DNA of 64,000 nucleotides from positions 62,001 to 126,000 of the forward strand of contig NZ_RQPJ01000008.1 in assembly GCF_003957295.1 (NCBI RefSeq), given 5' to 3'. This DNA comes from Arenibacter aquaticus (GTDB taxonomy: Bacteria; Bacteroidota; Bacteroidia; Flavobacteriales; Flavobacteriaceae). Each line of letters begins with the position of its first letter. Position 1 is the first letter of the stretch. A program made the translations under genes and the position numbers. Under the pieces are notes generated by a model. That model had not been told where the DNA came from. It was given only the letters and a program-made list of their open reading frames with translations, and did not search any database. This document shows, piece by piece, positions 19,254-27,187 of the stretch.

Positions 19254-19715
19254 ATATATGTAAAAGTAGACTTGGATAATTGGAAATGGGATATCTTGTT
19301 ATAAGGAAATAGGTATGGGGAAAAAAAGGGGGTTATAATTTGGAGAACCAGAAGCCCACTGCTACAGTGCCTATTCCTAAAATAAGGCTGGTTAGGGTGT
19401 AATTAGTGAAATTTAAAAGGTCGCCTGGCTTTAAAAGAGAGTGTTGCTCTAGGGCGAATGTGGAAAAAGTAGTGAAGCCACTACATATATGTATAAGTAG
19501 ACTTGGATAATTGGAAATGGGCTATCTTGCTATAAGGATATAGGTCTGGGAGAAAAAAAGGGGGTTATAATTTGGAGAACCAGAAGCCCACTGCTACAGC
19601 ACCTATTCCTATAATAAGACTGGTTAGGGTGTAAATAGTGAAATTTAAAAGGTCGCCTGTCCTTAAAAGAGAGTGTTGCTCTAGGGTGAATGTGGAAAAA
19701 GTAGTGAAGCCACCA
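19254..19715. repeat. Two-copy tandem repeat, 231-232 bp unit
   Basis: Copy 1 runs about 19254-19484 and copy 2 about 19485-19715. By eye they differ at roughly 15 positions plus one indel, about 93 percent identical. Copy 2 contains the last 49 codons of crcB and about 80 bases of its downstream DNA; copy 1 is a duplicate of the same segment. Confidence 0.85.
19333..19480 (-). pseudogene. crcB C-terminal fragment (duplicated)
   Basis: This fragment in copy 1 of the repeat encodes about 49 residues matching the end of CrcB, from the GGFTTFSTF region to the terminal GFWFSKL and stop. All differences are base substitutions, so the frame is still open, with changes such as Thr to Ala in STFTLEQ and Ile to Asn in NFTIY. 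There is no start codon in a proper context, so it is treated as a non-functional duplicate of the 3' end. Confidence 0.8.
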
Positions 19716-19933
19716 CAGAATCCAGTTATTAGTAATAAGGAGTGGTTTGTGGTAATAAGGTTGTTTTTTACGGAAAGCCCCACAATAATACCTATTAGTA
19801 AACAACCAATAATGTTCGCTAAAAAAGTACCAAGAAAAAAATTCTGAAAAGTGTTGTTTAGCGTTTTGCTGATCAAGAAACGCAGGGCACTACCGGCACC
19901 GCCTCCTAAGAAGACCAATAGAAGCTGTTTCAT
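19565..19933 (-). CDS. crcB: Fluoride-specific ion channel CrcB
   Basis: A 122-residue inner-membrane protein with four hydrophobic helices, a dual-topology dimer in the known family, that exports fluoride. Signatures are GGGAGSALRFLIS near residue 10, the Asn in the LANIIGC helix (about 40) and GFCGGFTTFSTFTLE around 72-86, where the conserved Phe and Thr form the fluoride path. No fluoride riboswitch consensus is recognisable in the 120 bases upstream. Its 3' end is duplicated immediately downstream. Confidence 0.92.
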   Translation of the reverse strand: MKQLLLVFLGGGAGSALRFLISKTLNNTFQNFFLGTFLANIIGCLLIGIIVGLSVKNNLITTNHSLLLITGFCGGFTTFSTFTLEQHSLLRTGDLLNFTIYTLTSLIIGIGAVAVGFWFSKL

Positions 19934-20077
19934 AGGTCCTGGATTTCTGTTCCTTGATCAGGGTAAAAAAAAATTACCATCATTATGGGTGTCTTAAAAT
20001 TATGCATAGATTGTGCCCTACACTATACAATGCGTAGTAGTAATGCAAATATGCACATATTTCCAATTAGACCAGAA

Positions 20078-20254
20078 TTAAACTGCCTTTTTATATTTCG
20101 AGTTAATTAAATCTAGGGGGAAGATTACTGTTGTAGATTCTGAAATATTTTTGACGGACTTTTCCTTCTTTATGGAATTACTGCTAAAACTTACTATAAA
20201 TAATAGGGCGTTTATAACAATAAGGACAAATAAAATACTGAAAAAAGTTACCAT
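20078..20254 (-). CDS. Short single-helix membrane peptide (58 codons)
   Basis: An ATG at 20254 opens a 58-codon frame with a hydrophobic N-terminal helix (residues 4-21) followed by a Ser/Lys-rich tail. The first 22 residues match, at 13 positions including MxTFFxIL and LxVIN, a 28-codon ORF at 36526-36612, which supports both being real. The TAA stop is at 20078. Function unknown; possibly one of the many short inner-membrane proteins of flavobacteria. Confidence 0.5.
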   Translation of the reverse strand: MVTFFSILFVLIVINALLFIVSFSSNSIKKEKSVKNISESTTVIFPLDLINSKYKKAV

Positions 20255-20370
20255 ACAACTAAGTGATTTAGTTTCTTAACGCAAAATTAAGACTTTTCGT
20301 ATATCAAACGCTCATAAAGTTTGGAATGTTGTGTGTTGAGGCTCTTTTTATGATGTTGTAATTTAATCTG

Positions 20371-20559
20371 TTAATTTTTAAGAAAGTATTTAATAATAAA
20401 TAGGATTAACAAGAATAAAGAGAAGAAAATTCCTACCCACTTTGCGCCTTTATAGTTTTTAGCGTGAAGTTTTTTGTCTTTTTTATAGGAAATGATGGTT
20501 ATTCCTACGAAAAATGCGAAAAAAAGACCGGCAAAAATTAATTGTCCCGTGCTGAACAT
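20371..20559 (-). CDS. Small two-helix membrane protein
   Basis: A 62-residue protein with two hydrophobic helices (about 4-22 and 42-59) separated by a very basic loop (SYKKDKKLHAKNYKG). The ATG at 20559 is preferred to an upstream TTG. It is divergent from the MazG-like gene, whose start is 41 bases away. The shape is common in Flavobacteriaceae; no function known. Confidence 0.6.
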   Translation of the reverse strand: MFSTGQLIFAGLFFAFFVGITIISYKKDKKLHAKNYKGAKWVGIFFSLFLLILFIIKYFLKN

Positions 20560-20600
20560 ATTTCTATTTTTACACAAAGCTAATGTAAATAATTACAAGA

Positions 20601-20990
20601 ATGAAAAATAAACTAAGTGCTGTAGAATTGTTCCATAAATCTTTTGGGTTGGGTGTATCTAAAGAACTTAAGGCAGATTTGGGCGAGGCCAAAAATTTAC
20701 TGCGTTTCAATTTAATGGATGAGGAGAATAGGGAATACTTGGAAGCTGCCAATAATAACGATTTGGTAGAAGTGGCTGATGCCTTGGGTGATATGCTGTA
20801 TATACTTTGCGGTACCATATTGGAGCATGGAATGCAATATAAGATAGAGGAAGTTTTTGATGAGATTCAGCGAAGCAATATGAGTAAATTGGGAAAAGAT
20901 GGAAAGCCAATTTATAGGGAAGATGGGAAGGTACTAAAGGGGCCAAACTATTTTAAACCCAATATTGTGGAAATCTTGGACAAAAAGTAG
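20601..20990 (+). CDS. MazG-like all-alpha NTP pyrophosphohydrolase
   Basis: A 129-residue cytoplasmic protein of the all-alpha NTP-PPase fold. The metal-binding pattern is visible as E-E-N-R-E-Y-L-E (about 41-48) followed by EVADALGDMLYILCGT (57-72), the EExxE...D pattern of MazG/HisE-like enzymes that cleave nucleoside triphosphates to monophosphate and PPi. A C-terminal extension KLGKDGKPIYREDGKVLKGPNY is typical of the flavobacterial version. The exact substrate is unknown. A strong terminator follows. Confidence 0.8.
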   Translation: MKNKLSAVELFHKSFGLGVSKELKADLGEAKNLLRFNLMDEENREYLEAANNNDLVEVADALGDMLYILCGTILEHGMQYKIEEVFDEIQRSNMSKLGKDGKPIYREDGKVLKGPNYFKPNIVEILDKK

Positions 20991-21027
20991 TAGTTCTTTT
21001 TGCTGTTCCAAGCGGCTTATATAAAAT

Positions 21028-21063
21028 AAAAGCCCCTAGTAAATATAGACTAGGGGCTTTTTA
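21028..21063 (+). terminator. Rho-independent terminator
   Basis: A 13-bp near-perfect stem (21028-21040 with 21049-21061) followed by Ts. The A run on the other side means it can also terminate transcription arriving from ilvE. Confidence 0.9.
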
Positions 21064-21165
21064 AGTATATAAGCTAAAATCTGATTGTGAATTGGTTAAA
21101 CTAGATGCTTCTGTCTCCTGAAATAGACGGGTCTGTACAAACCTAATCAATTCATTTATATTATT

Positions 21166-22239
21166 TTAATTAACATCTACTGCATATCTCCATCCAAATT
21201 TATCTTCTGCCCTGTTGTACTGAATGTCGGTAATTCGTTTTTTAAGACGTGATGCGTAGCTGTTGTCCAACTCGGGAAGATCGTAATCTTTGTTCTGGTA
21301 CCCAAATGTGGCAATTGGAGAAACCACCGCAGCTGTACCGGCTCCGAACATCTCTTTTAAGCTACCGTTATTGGAAGCTTCTACAACCTCTTTAACGGTT
21401 ATTTTTCTAACTTCAATATCTATATTCTCGTCTTTTGCAATATCCAAGATACTTTTTCGGGTTATCCCGTCCAATATTCGGTCGCTAGTAGGACTCGTAA
21501 TCAAGGTGTCGTTTATTCTCACAAAAATGTTCATGGCTCCGGCCTCTTCTATATATTCGTGATGGTGATCGTCTGTCCAAATCACCTGGTTATAACCTTT
21601 TTCCACGGCTAATTGAGTGGGGTAAAATTGTCCGGCATAGTTCCCGCCAGCTTTGGCAAAACCTACACCGCCATCGGCCGATCGGGAATATTTTTCCTCT
21701 ATCAATACTCTTACCTTACCAGCAAAATAGGAATCGGACGGAGAGCAAGCTATGATAAACTTATACTCGTCCGAAGGGGAGGCGTGGAAGCCGTTTCCGG
21801 AAGCAAAGACAAATGGCCTTATATAAAGTGAGCTGCCTTCAGATTCTGGTATCCATTTGTGATCCAACTTTAAAAGCGCCTTTAATCCGTCCATAAAATA
21901 ATGTTCCGGTAATTCCGGCATGGCAAGTCGCTTTGATGAAATATTAATGCGCTTCTGATTTTCCAATGGGCGGAAAAGCCATACGTTTTTATCGGCATCT
22001 TTATAGGCTTTCATACCTTCAAACACCGATTGGCCATAATGAAAAATTTTGGCCGATGGGTCAAGGGTTATTGGTTGATAAGGAACTATTTTAGGGATTT
22101 CCCAGGCTCCGTTCTTATAATCACAGACCATCATATGATCTGTAAAATACTTTCCAAAAGATAAGTTTTTAAAATCTACTTTGTCAATTTTAGAGGTTTT
22201 TACTTTCTCAACTATAATCGAATTTGAAACAGTTTGCAT
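21166..22239 (-). CDS. ilvE: Branched-chain amino acid aminotransferase
   Basis: A 357-residue PLP fold-type IV aminotransferase catalysing the last step of Leu, Ile and Val synthesis (and the first of degradation). Landmarks are FHYGQSVFEGMKAY (about 67-80), LYIRPFVFASG, the likely Schiff-base Lys in FAKAGGNYAGQ, EEAGAMNIFV and TSPTSDRILDGITR (PLP phosphate binding), all typical of the longer eukaryote-like BCAT (type II). ATG at 22239 is chosen over the ATG at 22272, which adds an unlikely hydrophobic leader. Confidence 0.93.
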   Translation of the reverse strand: MQTVSNSIIVEKVKTSKIDKVDFKNLSFGKYFTDHMMVCDYKNGAWEIPKIVPYQPITLDPSAKIFHYGQSVFEGMKAYKDADKNVWLFRPLENQKRINISSKRLAMPELPEHYFMDGLKALLKLDHKWIPESEGSSLYIRPFVFASGNGFHASPSDEYKFIIACSPSDSYFAGKVRVLIEEKYSRSADGGVGFAKAGGNYAGQFYPTQLAVEKGYNQVIWTDDHHHEYIEEAGAMNIFVRINDTLITSPTSDRILDGITRKSILDIAKDENIDIEVRKITVKEVVEASNNGSLKEMFGAGTAAVVSPIATFGYQNKDYDLPELDNSYASRLKKRITDIQYNRAEDKFGWRYAVDVN

Positions 22240-22344
22240 AGCAATTAAATTTAAAGCAATAAAATTAAGCAAATATCGTCACTACTACTTCTTTTTTCGT
22301 TGAAAAAAGCCCAGTTTTGTAAAGTGATAAAAAATCTATCAAAA

Positions 22345-22848
22345 ATGAGGGTATTTAACATTTTGATTGTGTTTTTTGTGCTGTTTTCGGCCAATGCGCA
22401 ACAGAAAATGGCCCCAAAAGGGCAGCAGGAGGACCATGTTATAAACGAATACGATAATTATGGTCTTAAAATTGATGATTCAGAGGCTTTAAAGAGTGGG
22501 TCTGTGCTGTCGCAGTATGAAAATATGTCTAAAAATGATACCCTTGCCGTTAAATTCTCTGCCAAGGTTTCCGATGTATGTAAGGTAAAAGGCTGTTGGA
22601 TGAAACTAGAGTTGGATGCCACAAGGGAGACAATGGTGAAATTTAAGGATTATGGTTTTTTTGTTCCTAAGGAAGCTATTGGGAAGAGTGTTATTGTGAA
22701 TGGTAAGGCCTATGTAGAGGAGATGAGTGTAGAAGATCAAAGACATTTTGCAAAGGATGCCGGGAAGTCGGCAAGTGAAATAGCACAGATAAAAGAGGTA
22801 AAGAGAGTCTTTGCTTTTGAAGCAGATGGGGTACTTATAAAAAAATAG
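22345..22848 (+). CDS. Secreted DUF4920 protein
   Basis: A 167-residue protein with a signal peptide (to about FSANAQ, residue 17). The core VSDVCKVKGCWMKLEL (two Cys in CxVKGCW) and the following FKDYGFFVPKEAIGK match DUF4920, small beta-rich exported proteins that may bind metal or ligand through the Cys pair; that function is not established. ATG at 22345 is preferred to TTG at 22300. mnmD begins one base after its stop, so they are probably co-translated. Confidence 0.8.
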   Translation: MRVFNILIVFFVLFSANAQQKMAPKGQQEDHVINEYDNYGLKIDDSEALKSGSVLSQYENMSKNDTLAVKFSAKVSDVCKVKGCWMKLELDATRETMVKFKDYGFFVPKEAIGKSVIVNGKAYVEEMSVEDQRHFAKDAGKSASEIAQIKEVKRVFAFEADGVLIKK

Positions 22849-22849
22849 T

Positions 22850-23515
22850 TTGAAGAGAAAAATAATAACAACGGCCGATGGTTCCAAGACCATTCAGATA
22901 GAAGATTGGAACGAGCAGTATCATTCTGTACATGGTGCCGTCCAAGAAGCCTATCATGTCTTTATTAAGAACGGACTTTCTTTGTTCCAGGATAGGCAGT
23001 TGTCTATACTCGAGATTGGTTTTGGAACGGGTTTAAATGCCTTTATAACCCTTATGGAAGCGAAAAAGAAGGGGCTTACTGTGGCTTACAAGGGGGTGGA
23101 GGCGTATCCGGTACTTCCAAAGGAGTTAAGGGAACTAGATTATTCCACTGCGCTTGGCCAGCCTGAAAATGAGGAGTATTTTCTTAAAATGCATCAAACC
23201 TCCTGGGGGCAATCGCATGACATAACCCAAAATTTCATTTTGGAGAAGCAGCAAACCGACTTTAGGGAGATAAGCGATACCAATGTTTTTGATCTTGTAT
23301 ATTTTGATGCCTTTGGAGCCAGAGTACAACCAGAGCTTTGGACAGCGGAGATTTTTGAAATTATGTTCAAGGCAATGAAGAAAGGAGGGGTTTTAGTAAC
23401 CTATTCGGCCAAAGGAAGTGTAAGAAGGGCTATGCAGCAAGTGGGGTTTATTGTGGAGCGATTACCTGGCCCTCCGGGGAAAAGAGAAATGTTGCGGGCC
23501 TTAAAGCAGTCCTGA
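22850..23515 (+). CDS. mnmD: tRNA 5-methylaminomethyl-2-thiouridine methyltransferase (MnmD-like)
   Basis: A 221-residue Rossmann methyltransferase corresponding to the MnmC methyltransferase domain alone (DUF752), which finishes mnm5s2U34 in tRNA. Motif I is ILEIGFGTGLNAF (about 49-61); the DLVYFDAFGARVQPELW block near 149 is the catalytic signature, and the C-terminus GFIVERLPGPPGKREML is diagnostic. The start is TTG at 22850, directly after the DUF4920 stop. The oxidase half of MnmC is absent, as in many Bacteroidetes. Confidence 0.88.
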   Translation: MKRKIITTADGSKTIQIEDWNEQYHSVHGAVQEAYHVFIKNGLSLFQDRQLSILEIGFGTGLNAFITLMEAKKKGLTVAYKGVEAYPVLPKELRELDYSTALGQPENEEYFLKMHQTSWGQSHDITQNFILEKQQTDFREISDTNVFDLVYFDAFGARVQPELWTAEIFEIMFKAMKKGGVLVTYSAKGSVRRAMQQVGFIVERLPGPPGKREMLRALKQS

Positions 23516-23638
23516 TTGTAAGGGTGTTTTTTGGTGTTCCTTAACATACTTGGGTTGGGATTGTTAAACCTAATCTAAATTCAACCGGATTGACATGGAA
23601 AACCCATATATTTATATATAAGTGTAGATTGAAAGGGT

Positions 23639-24601
23639 ATGAAGGTTTTAATAACAGGAGCGACGGGTTTGGTGGGAAGTGAAATTGTTAATTTATGTAA
23701 GCAGAACAATATTACAGTCCATTATTTAACTACCAGAAAGGGTAAAATACAATCCCAGGAAGGATACAGGGGTTTTTATTGGAATCCTGATCACAATGAA
23801 ATAGATATGGCTTGCTTTCACGGGGTTACCACCGTAGTCAATCTTGCAGGTGCAAGTATTTCAAAAAGATGGACGAGGAGCAATAAAAAGAAGATAGTAG
23901 ATAGTAGGGTGAAATCCTTGAAGACGCTACGCTTGGGTATCTCAAAACTCAAAAATCATAATATAAACACTATTGTATCAGCATCCGCAATTGGTGTTTA
24001 TCCCAATTCATTATCCAATTACTACAGAGAGGCAGAAACAGGTGTTGATGACAGTTTTTTGGGTAAGGTGGTGTCTATTTGGGAGCAGGAAGTAGATAAG
24101 TTTAGGGAAATAAATATGCAGGTTGCCAAAATAAGGATAGGACTGGTTATGTCCGATAAGGGCGGTGCTCTCCCTCAAATGGCGAAGCCTGTAAAGTATT
24201 ATGTTGGGGCTTCACTTGGAGCAGGTAACCAATGGCAATCCTGGATACATATCCAAGATCTTGCTAGGATATTTTTGCATGTTGCCACAAAGGAACTTCA
24301 CGGTGTATATAATGCAGTGGCACCAAATCCGGTAACCAATGAAAAACTGACCAAGGAAATTGCAAAAGTTTTAGGCCGACCTTTATTGCTGCCAAATGTG
24401 CCTAGAGCAATACTGCAAATGGTATTGGGTGATATGTCATATATCTTATTTGCAAGTCAGAGAGTAAGTAGTAAAAAAATTGTGGAGACAGGATTTGATT
24501 TTATGTATCCCAACATCTGTCGTGCCTTGGAAAATATTTTTCGGGACAAGGAAAATTATAACCCTTCTGATACCCTTTATCATAAAGAATACTGCTCTTA
24601 A
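23639..24601 (+). CDS. TIGR01777-type NAD-dependent epimerase
   Basis: A 320-residue short-chain dehydrogenase/epimerase-type protein. The N-terminal GATGLVGSEI (7-16) is the NAD(P) Rossmann loop. VNLAGASISKRW (about 68-79), SASAIGVYP and the C-terminal DUF1731-like PNVPRAILQMVLGDMSYILFASQRVSSKKI segment match the TIGR01777/YfcH family, whose substrate is unknown. It stands alone and ends in a terminator. Confidence 0.85.
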   Translation: MKVLITGATGLVGSEIVNLCKQNNITVHYLTTRKGKIQSQEGYRGFYWNPDHNEIDMACFHGVTTVVNLAGASISKRWTRSNKKKIVDSRVKSLKTLRLGISKLKNHNINTIVSASAIGVYPNSLSNYYREAETGVDDSFLGKVVSIWEQEVDKFREINMQVAKIRIGLVMSDKGGALPQMAKPVKYYVGASLGAGNQWQSWIHIQDLARIFLHVATKELHGVYNAVAPNPVTNEKLTKEIAKVLGRPLLLPNVPRAILQMVLGDMSYILFASQRVSSKKIVETGFDFMYPNICRALENIFRDKENYNPSDTLYHKEYCS

Positions 24602-24631
24602 GGAGTAGGAAAATTACTTTTAAAAGTAGTA

Positions 24632-24660
24632 ACATTCGCCTTTGGCGGATGTTTTTTTTA
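24632..24660 (+). terminator. Rho-independent terminator
   Basis: A 9-bp stem (24632-24640 with 24644-24652, one G-T pair), a TTT loop and eight Ts, ending the epimerase transcript before grpE. Confidence 0.9.
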
Positions 24661-24668
24661 TAAAGTTT

Positions 24669-24709
24669 TATGACATTATGACATTTTTAAAGAATTGGCA
24701 GTACTTTTG
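24669..24709 (+). promoter_or_regulatory. Candidate grpE promoter with a TGACAT direct repeat
   Basis: A TACTTTTG box at 24702-24709 matches the Bacteroidetes -7 consensus. About 20 bases upstream lies an 8-base direct repeat, ATGACATT twice in tandem (about 24669-24684), which could be a regulatory site for the heat-shock pair grpE-dnaJ. No CIRCE element is seen. Confidence 0.4.
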
Positions 24710-24744
24710 CCGTCTCAAATCGGAAGTATATAAATGTATTTTAA

Positions 24745-25317
24745 ATGAGCAACGAAAATAAAACAGACGAGATGGAAGATGATGTTCTGAACAATATTGA
24801 AGAGCAGGCCACAGAACAGGACAATTCATCATCTGCTGAAGACAATGCGAATATGGAGGAAGAAATTAGTTTGGAGGAGCAATTGCAAGCAGATTTAGAT
24901 AAGGAAAAAGATAAGTTTTTACGACTTTTTGCCGAATTCGAAAACTATAAAAGAAGAACCTCCAAAGAGAGAATGGACTTGTTTAAAACGGCAGGGCAGG
25001 AAGTTATTGTGTCATTATTGCCGGTAATGGACGATTTTGACCGTGCCCTAAAGGAGCTTTCAAAATCTGAAGATCAGGAAATGTTCAAAGGGGTAGAGCT
25101 AATTAATAATAAATTTAAGGAAACCCTTAAAAACAAAGGGCTTCAGGAGGTTGAGGTAAAACAAGGCGATAGTTTTGATGCTGAAATCCATGATGCCATT
25201 ACCCAAATCCCTGCTCCGGAAAAGAAACTAAAGGGCAAGATTATTGACGTAGTGGAAAAGGGATTTAAATTAGGAGACAAAATTATACGCCACCCTAAAG
25301 TAGTAGTAGGAAACTAA
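24745..25317 (+). CDS. grpE: Nucleotide exchange factor GrpE
   Basis: A 190-residue co-chaperone that drives ADP release from DnaK. The N-terminus is acidic and disordered (1-48), a long coiled coil covers about 48-95 (FAEFENYKRRTSKE), and the C-terminal beta-wing carries the signature VEVKQGDSFDAEIHDAITQIP and KGFKLGDKIIRHPKVVV. dnaJ follows nine bases downstream. dnaK is not in the window. Confidence 0.95.
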   Translation: MSNENKTDEMEDDVLNNIEEQATEQDNSSSAEDNANMEEEISLEEQLQADLDKEKDKFLRLFAEFENYKRRTSKERMDLFKTAGQEVIVSLLPVMDDFDRALKELSKSEDQEMFKGVELINNKFKETLKNKGLQEVEVKQGDSFDAEIHDAITQIPAPEKKLKGKIIDVVEKGFKLGDKIIRHPKVVVGN

Positions 25318-25326
25318 AATTAGTAT

Positions 25327-26448
25327 ATGAAGGAGGATTATTATGATATTTTGGGCATTGGAAAAAATGCTTCCACAGCCGAAATAAAGAAAGCATATCG
25401 GAAAAAGGCCATTGAGTATCATCCGGACAAGAACCCGGGAGATGCCAAGGCAGAAGAGATGTTTAAAAAAGCAGCAGAAGCCTATGAGGTTTTGAGCGAT
25501 CCCAATAAGAAGGCCCGATATGACCAATATGGGCATGCGGCCTTTGAAGGCGGCGGTGGATTTGGCGGCGGAGGTATGAATATGGATGATATCTTCAGTC
25601 AGTTCGGTGATATTTTTGGTGGTGCTTTCGGTGGAGGAGGTTTTAGTGGTTTTTCTGGATTTGGCGGTGGCGGTCAACGCCGTGTCAAAGGTAGTAACCT
25701 GAGAATTAGGGTGAAATTGACACTAGAGGAAATTGCCAACGGTGTTGAAAAGAAAATTAAGGTAAAACGAAAAATCCAGGCAGAGGGTGTAACATATCAA
25801 ACCTGTGGCACATGTGGTGGTAGAGGTCAGGTATCTAAAATAACCAATACCATTCTAGGTAGAATGCAGACTGCTGCTACATGTAGTTCCTGTGGAGGAA
25901 GTGGTCAGGTTATAGATAAGAAGCCAAGTGATGCAGATGCTCAAGGACTTAAAGTTTCGGAGGAAACCGTAAGTATAAATATTCCGGCAGGTGTAGAGGA
26001 TGGTATGCAGTTGAAGGTGCCAAACAAAGGGAACGATGCTCCGGGCAATGGAGTGCCGGGCGATTTGTTGGTGGCTATAGAGACCGAAGAACATGATACC
26101 TTAAAACGAGAAGGGGATAACCTTCATTTTGATTTATATATTAGTTTTTCCGAAGCGGTATTAGGTACCTCCAAAGAAATTGATGCCGTTGGCGGAAAGG
26201 TTAGGATTAAACTGGAGCCAGGAATACAGTCTGGTAAGATCCTTAGGTTAAGAGGCAAGGGAATAAGTAGTCTTAATGGGTATGGCAGTGGCGATTTGTT
26301 GGTGCATGTGAATGTTTGGACCCCTAAGGAGTTGAACAAGGAGCAAAAGGACTTTTTTGAACGTATGCAGAACAATGATAATTTTGCTCCCAGACCAGAG
26401 AAATCGGACAAGTCCTTTTTTGAAAAAGTAAAGGATATGTTCTCCTAA
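25327..26448 (+). CDS. dnaJ: Chaperone DnaJ with a reduced zinc-finger region
   Basis: A 373-residue Hsp40. The J-domain has HPD at 32-34, followed by a Gly/Phe-rich linker (about 75-117) and the C-terminal substrate-binding domains ([34 protein letters not shown]). Only two of the four CxxCxGxG motifs are present ([10 protein letters not shown] and [10 protein letters not shown]), so only one zinc site can form. This is, from memory, the usual form in Flavobacteriaceae rather than a local deletion. It is in an operon with grpE. Confidence 0.95.
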   Translation: MKEDYYDILGIGKNASTAEIKKAYRKKAIEYHPDKNPGDAKAEEMFKKAAEAYEVLSDPNKKARYDQYGHAAFEGGGGFGGGGMNMDDIFSQFGDIFGGAFGGGGFSGFSGFGGGGQRRVKGSNLRIRVKLTLEEIANGVEKKIKVKRKIQAEGVTYQTCGTCGGRGQVSKITNTILGRMQTAATCSSCGGSGQVIDKKPSDADAQGLKVSEETVSINIPAGVEDGMQLKVPNKGNDAPGNGVPGDLLVAIETEEHDTLKREGDNLHFDLYISFSEAVLGTSKEIDAVGGKVRIKLEPGIQSGKILRLRGKGISSLNGYGSGDLLVHVNVWTPKELNKEQKDFFERMQNNDNFAPRPEKSDKSFFEKVKDMFS

Positions 26449-26537
26449 TTAGGTGGATTTGAGTGTGAAATAAAAAACGTATATTTGAGATAATATTGGG
26501 AAACCAGTATTATTTTCTTTTTCATAGCAATTTTTTT

Positions 26538-26574
26538 CCCATCCTTGATTCGTTAAGGGTGGGTTTTGTTTTTT
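26538..26574 (+). terminator. Terminator after dnaJ
   Basis: A 9-bp stem (26538-26546 with 26555-26563) and an 11-base T-rich tract. It lies directly before the tandem repeats. Confidence 0.8.
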
Positions 26575-26575
26575 A

Positions 26576-27007
26576 GTGAAACCCCGTTTTTATGAACCCC
26601 GAAGGTGTACAAAAACACGGTCGGTTGAACTAATCCCGCCCTTTGGCGGGATCTTCACGTAATACGGGTGTATTTTTTTAGTGAAACCCCGTTTTTATGA
26701 ACCCCGAAGGTGTGCAATAAACAGGGTCGGTTGAACTAATCCCGCCCCTTGGCGGGATCTTCACGTAATACGGGTGTATTTTTTTAGTGAAACCCCGTTT
26801 TTATAAGCACCGAAGGTGAGCAATGAACAGGGTCGGTTGAACTAATCCCGCCCTTTGGTGGGATCTTCGCGTAATACGGGTGTATTTTGTTATTGAAACC
26901 CCGTTTTTATAAGCACCGAAGGTGTGCAATGAACAGGGTCGGTTGAACTAATCCCGCCCCTTGGCGGGATCTTTACATTTTGATGAGTGTATTTTGTTAT
27001 TGAAACC
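26576..27007. repeat. Four 105-107 bp noncoding tandem repeats plus a partial fifth
   Basis: Units start at about 26576, 26681, 26787 and 26893, with an 8-base fifth start at 27000. Each holds a CCCGCC-GGCGGG hairpin (26635-26650, 26741-26756, 26847-26862, 26953-26968); in the third unit one C-to-T change keeps a G-U pair. A second small hairpin around GAAGGTG is fully paired in units 3 and 4. No reading frame spans the array. The region 27008-27187 holds the next promoter. Confidence 0.9.
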
Positions 27008-27165
27008 ATATTTTGCCAAAATTTTTTATTTATAGTATTGGGTGTTCCGCTGTTTCTTATTTTCAGAATTTTACACGGTCCGCGGTTCCTAATATTCTCC
27101 TAGTTAAATAATGTGAAAAAGTATAATTTATAATAATCCTGTCTGTCACTTCAACAGCAATTCTA

Positions 27166-27173
27166 TATCTTTG
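27166..27173 (+). promoter_or_regulatory. Candidate promoter core TATCTTTG
   Basis: It matches TAnnTTTG 15 bases before the ABC ATPase start. No clear -33 TTG is visible. Confidence 0.45.
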
Positions 27174-27187
27174 GAGAAATTGCTTAC

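Noticed and set aside
19934-20060. Fluoride riboswitch upstream of crcB.
   Set aside because: A GATGG segment is present, but the pseudoknot arms and the other conserved parts could not be matched.
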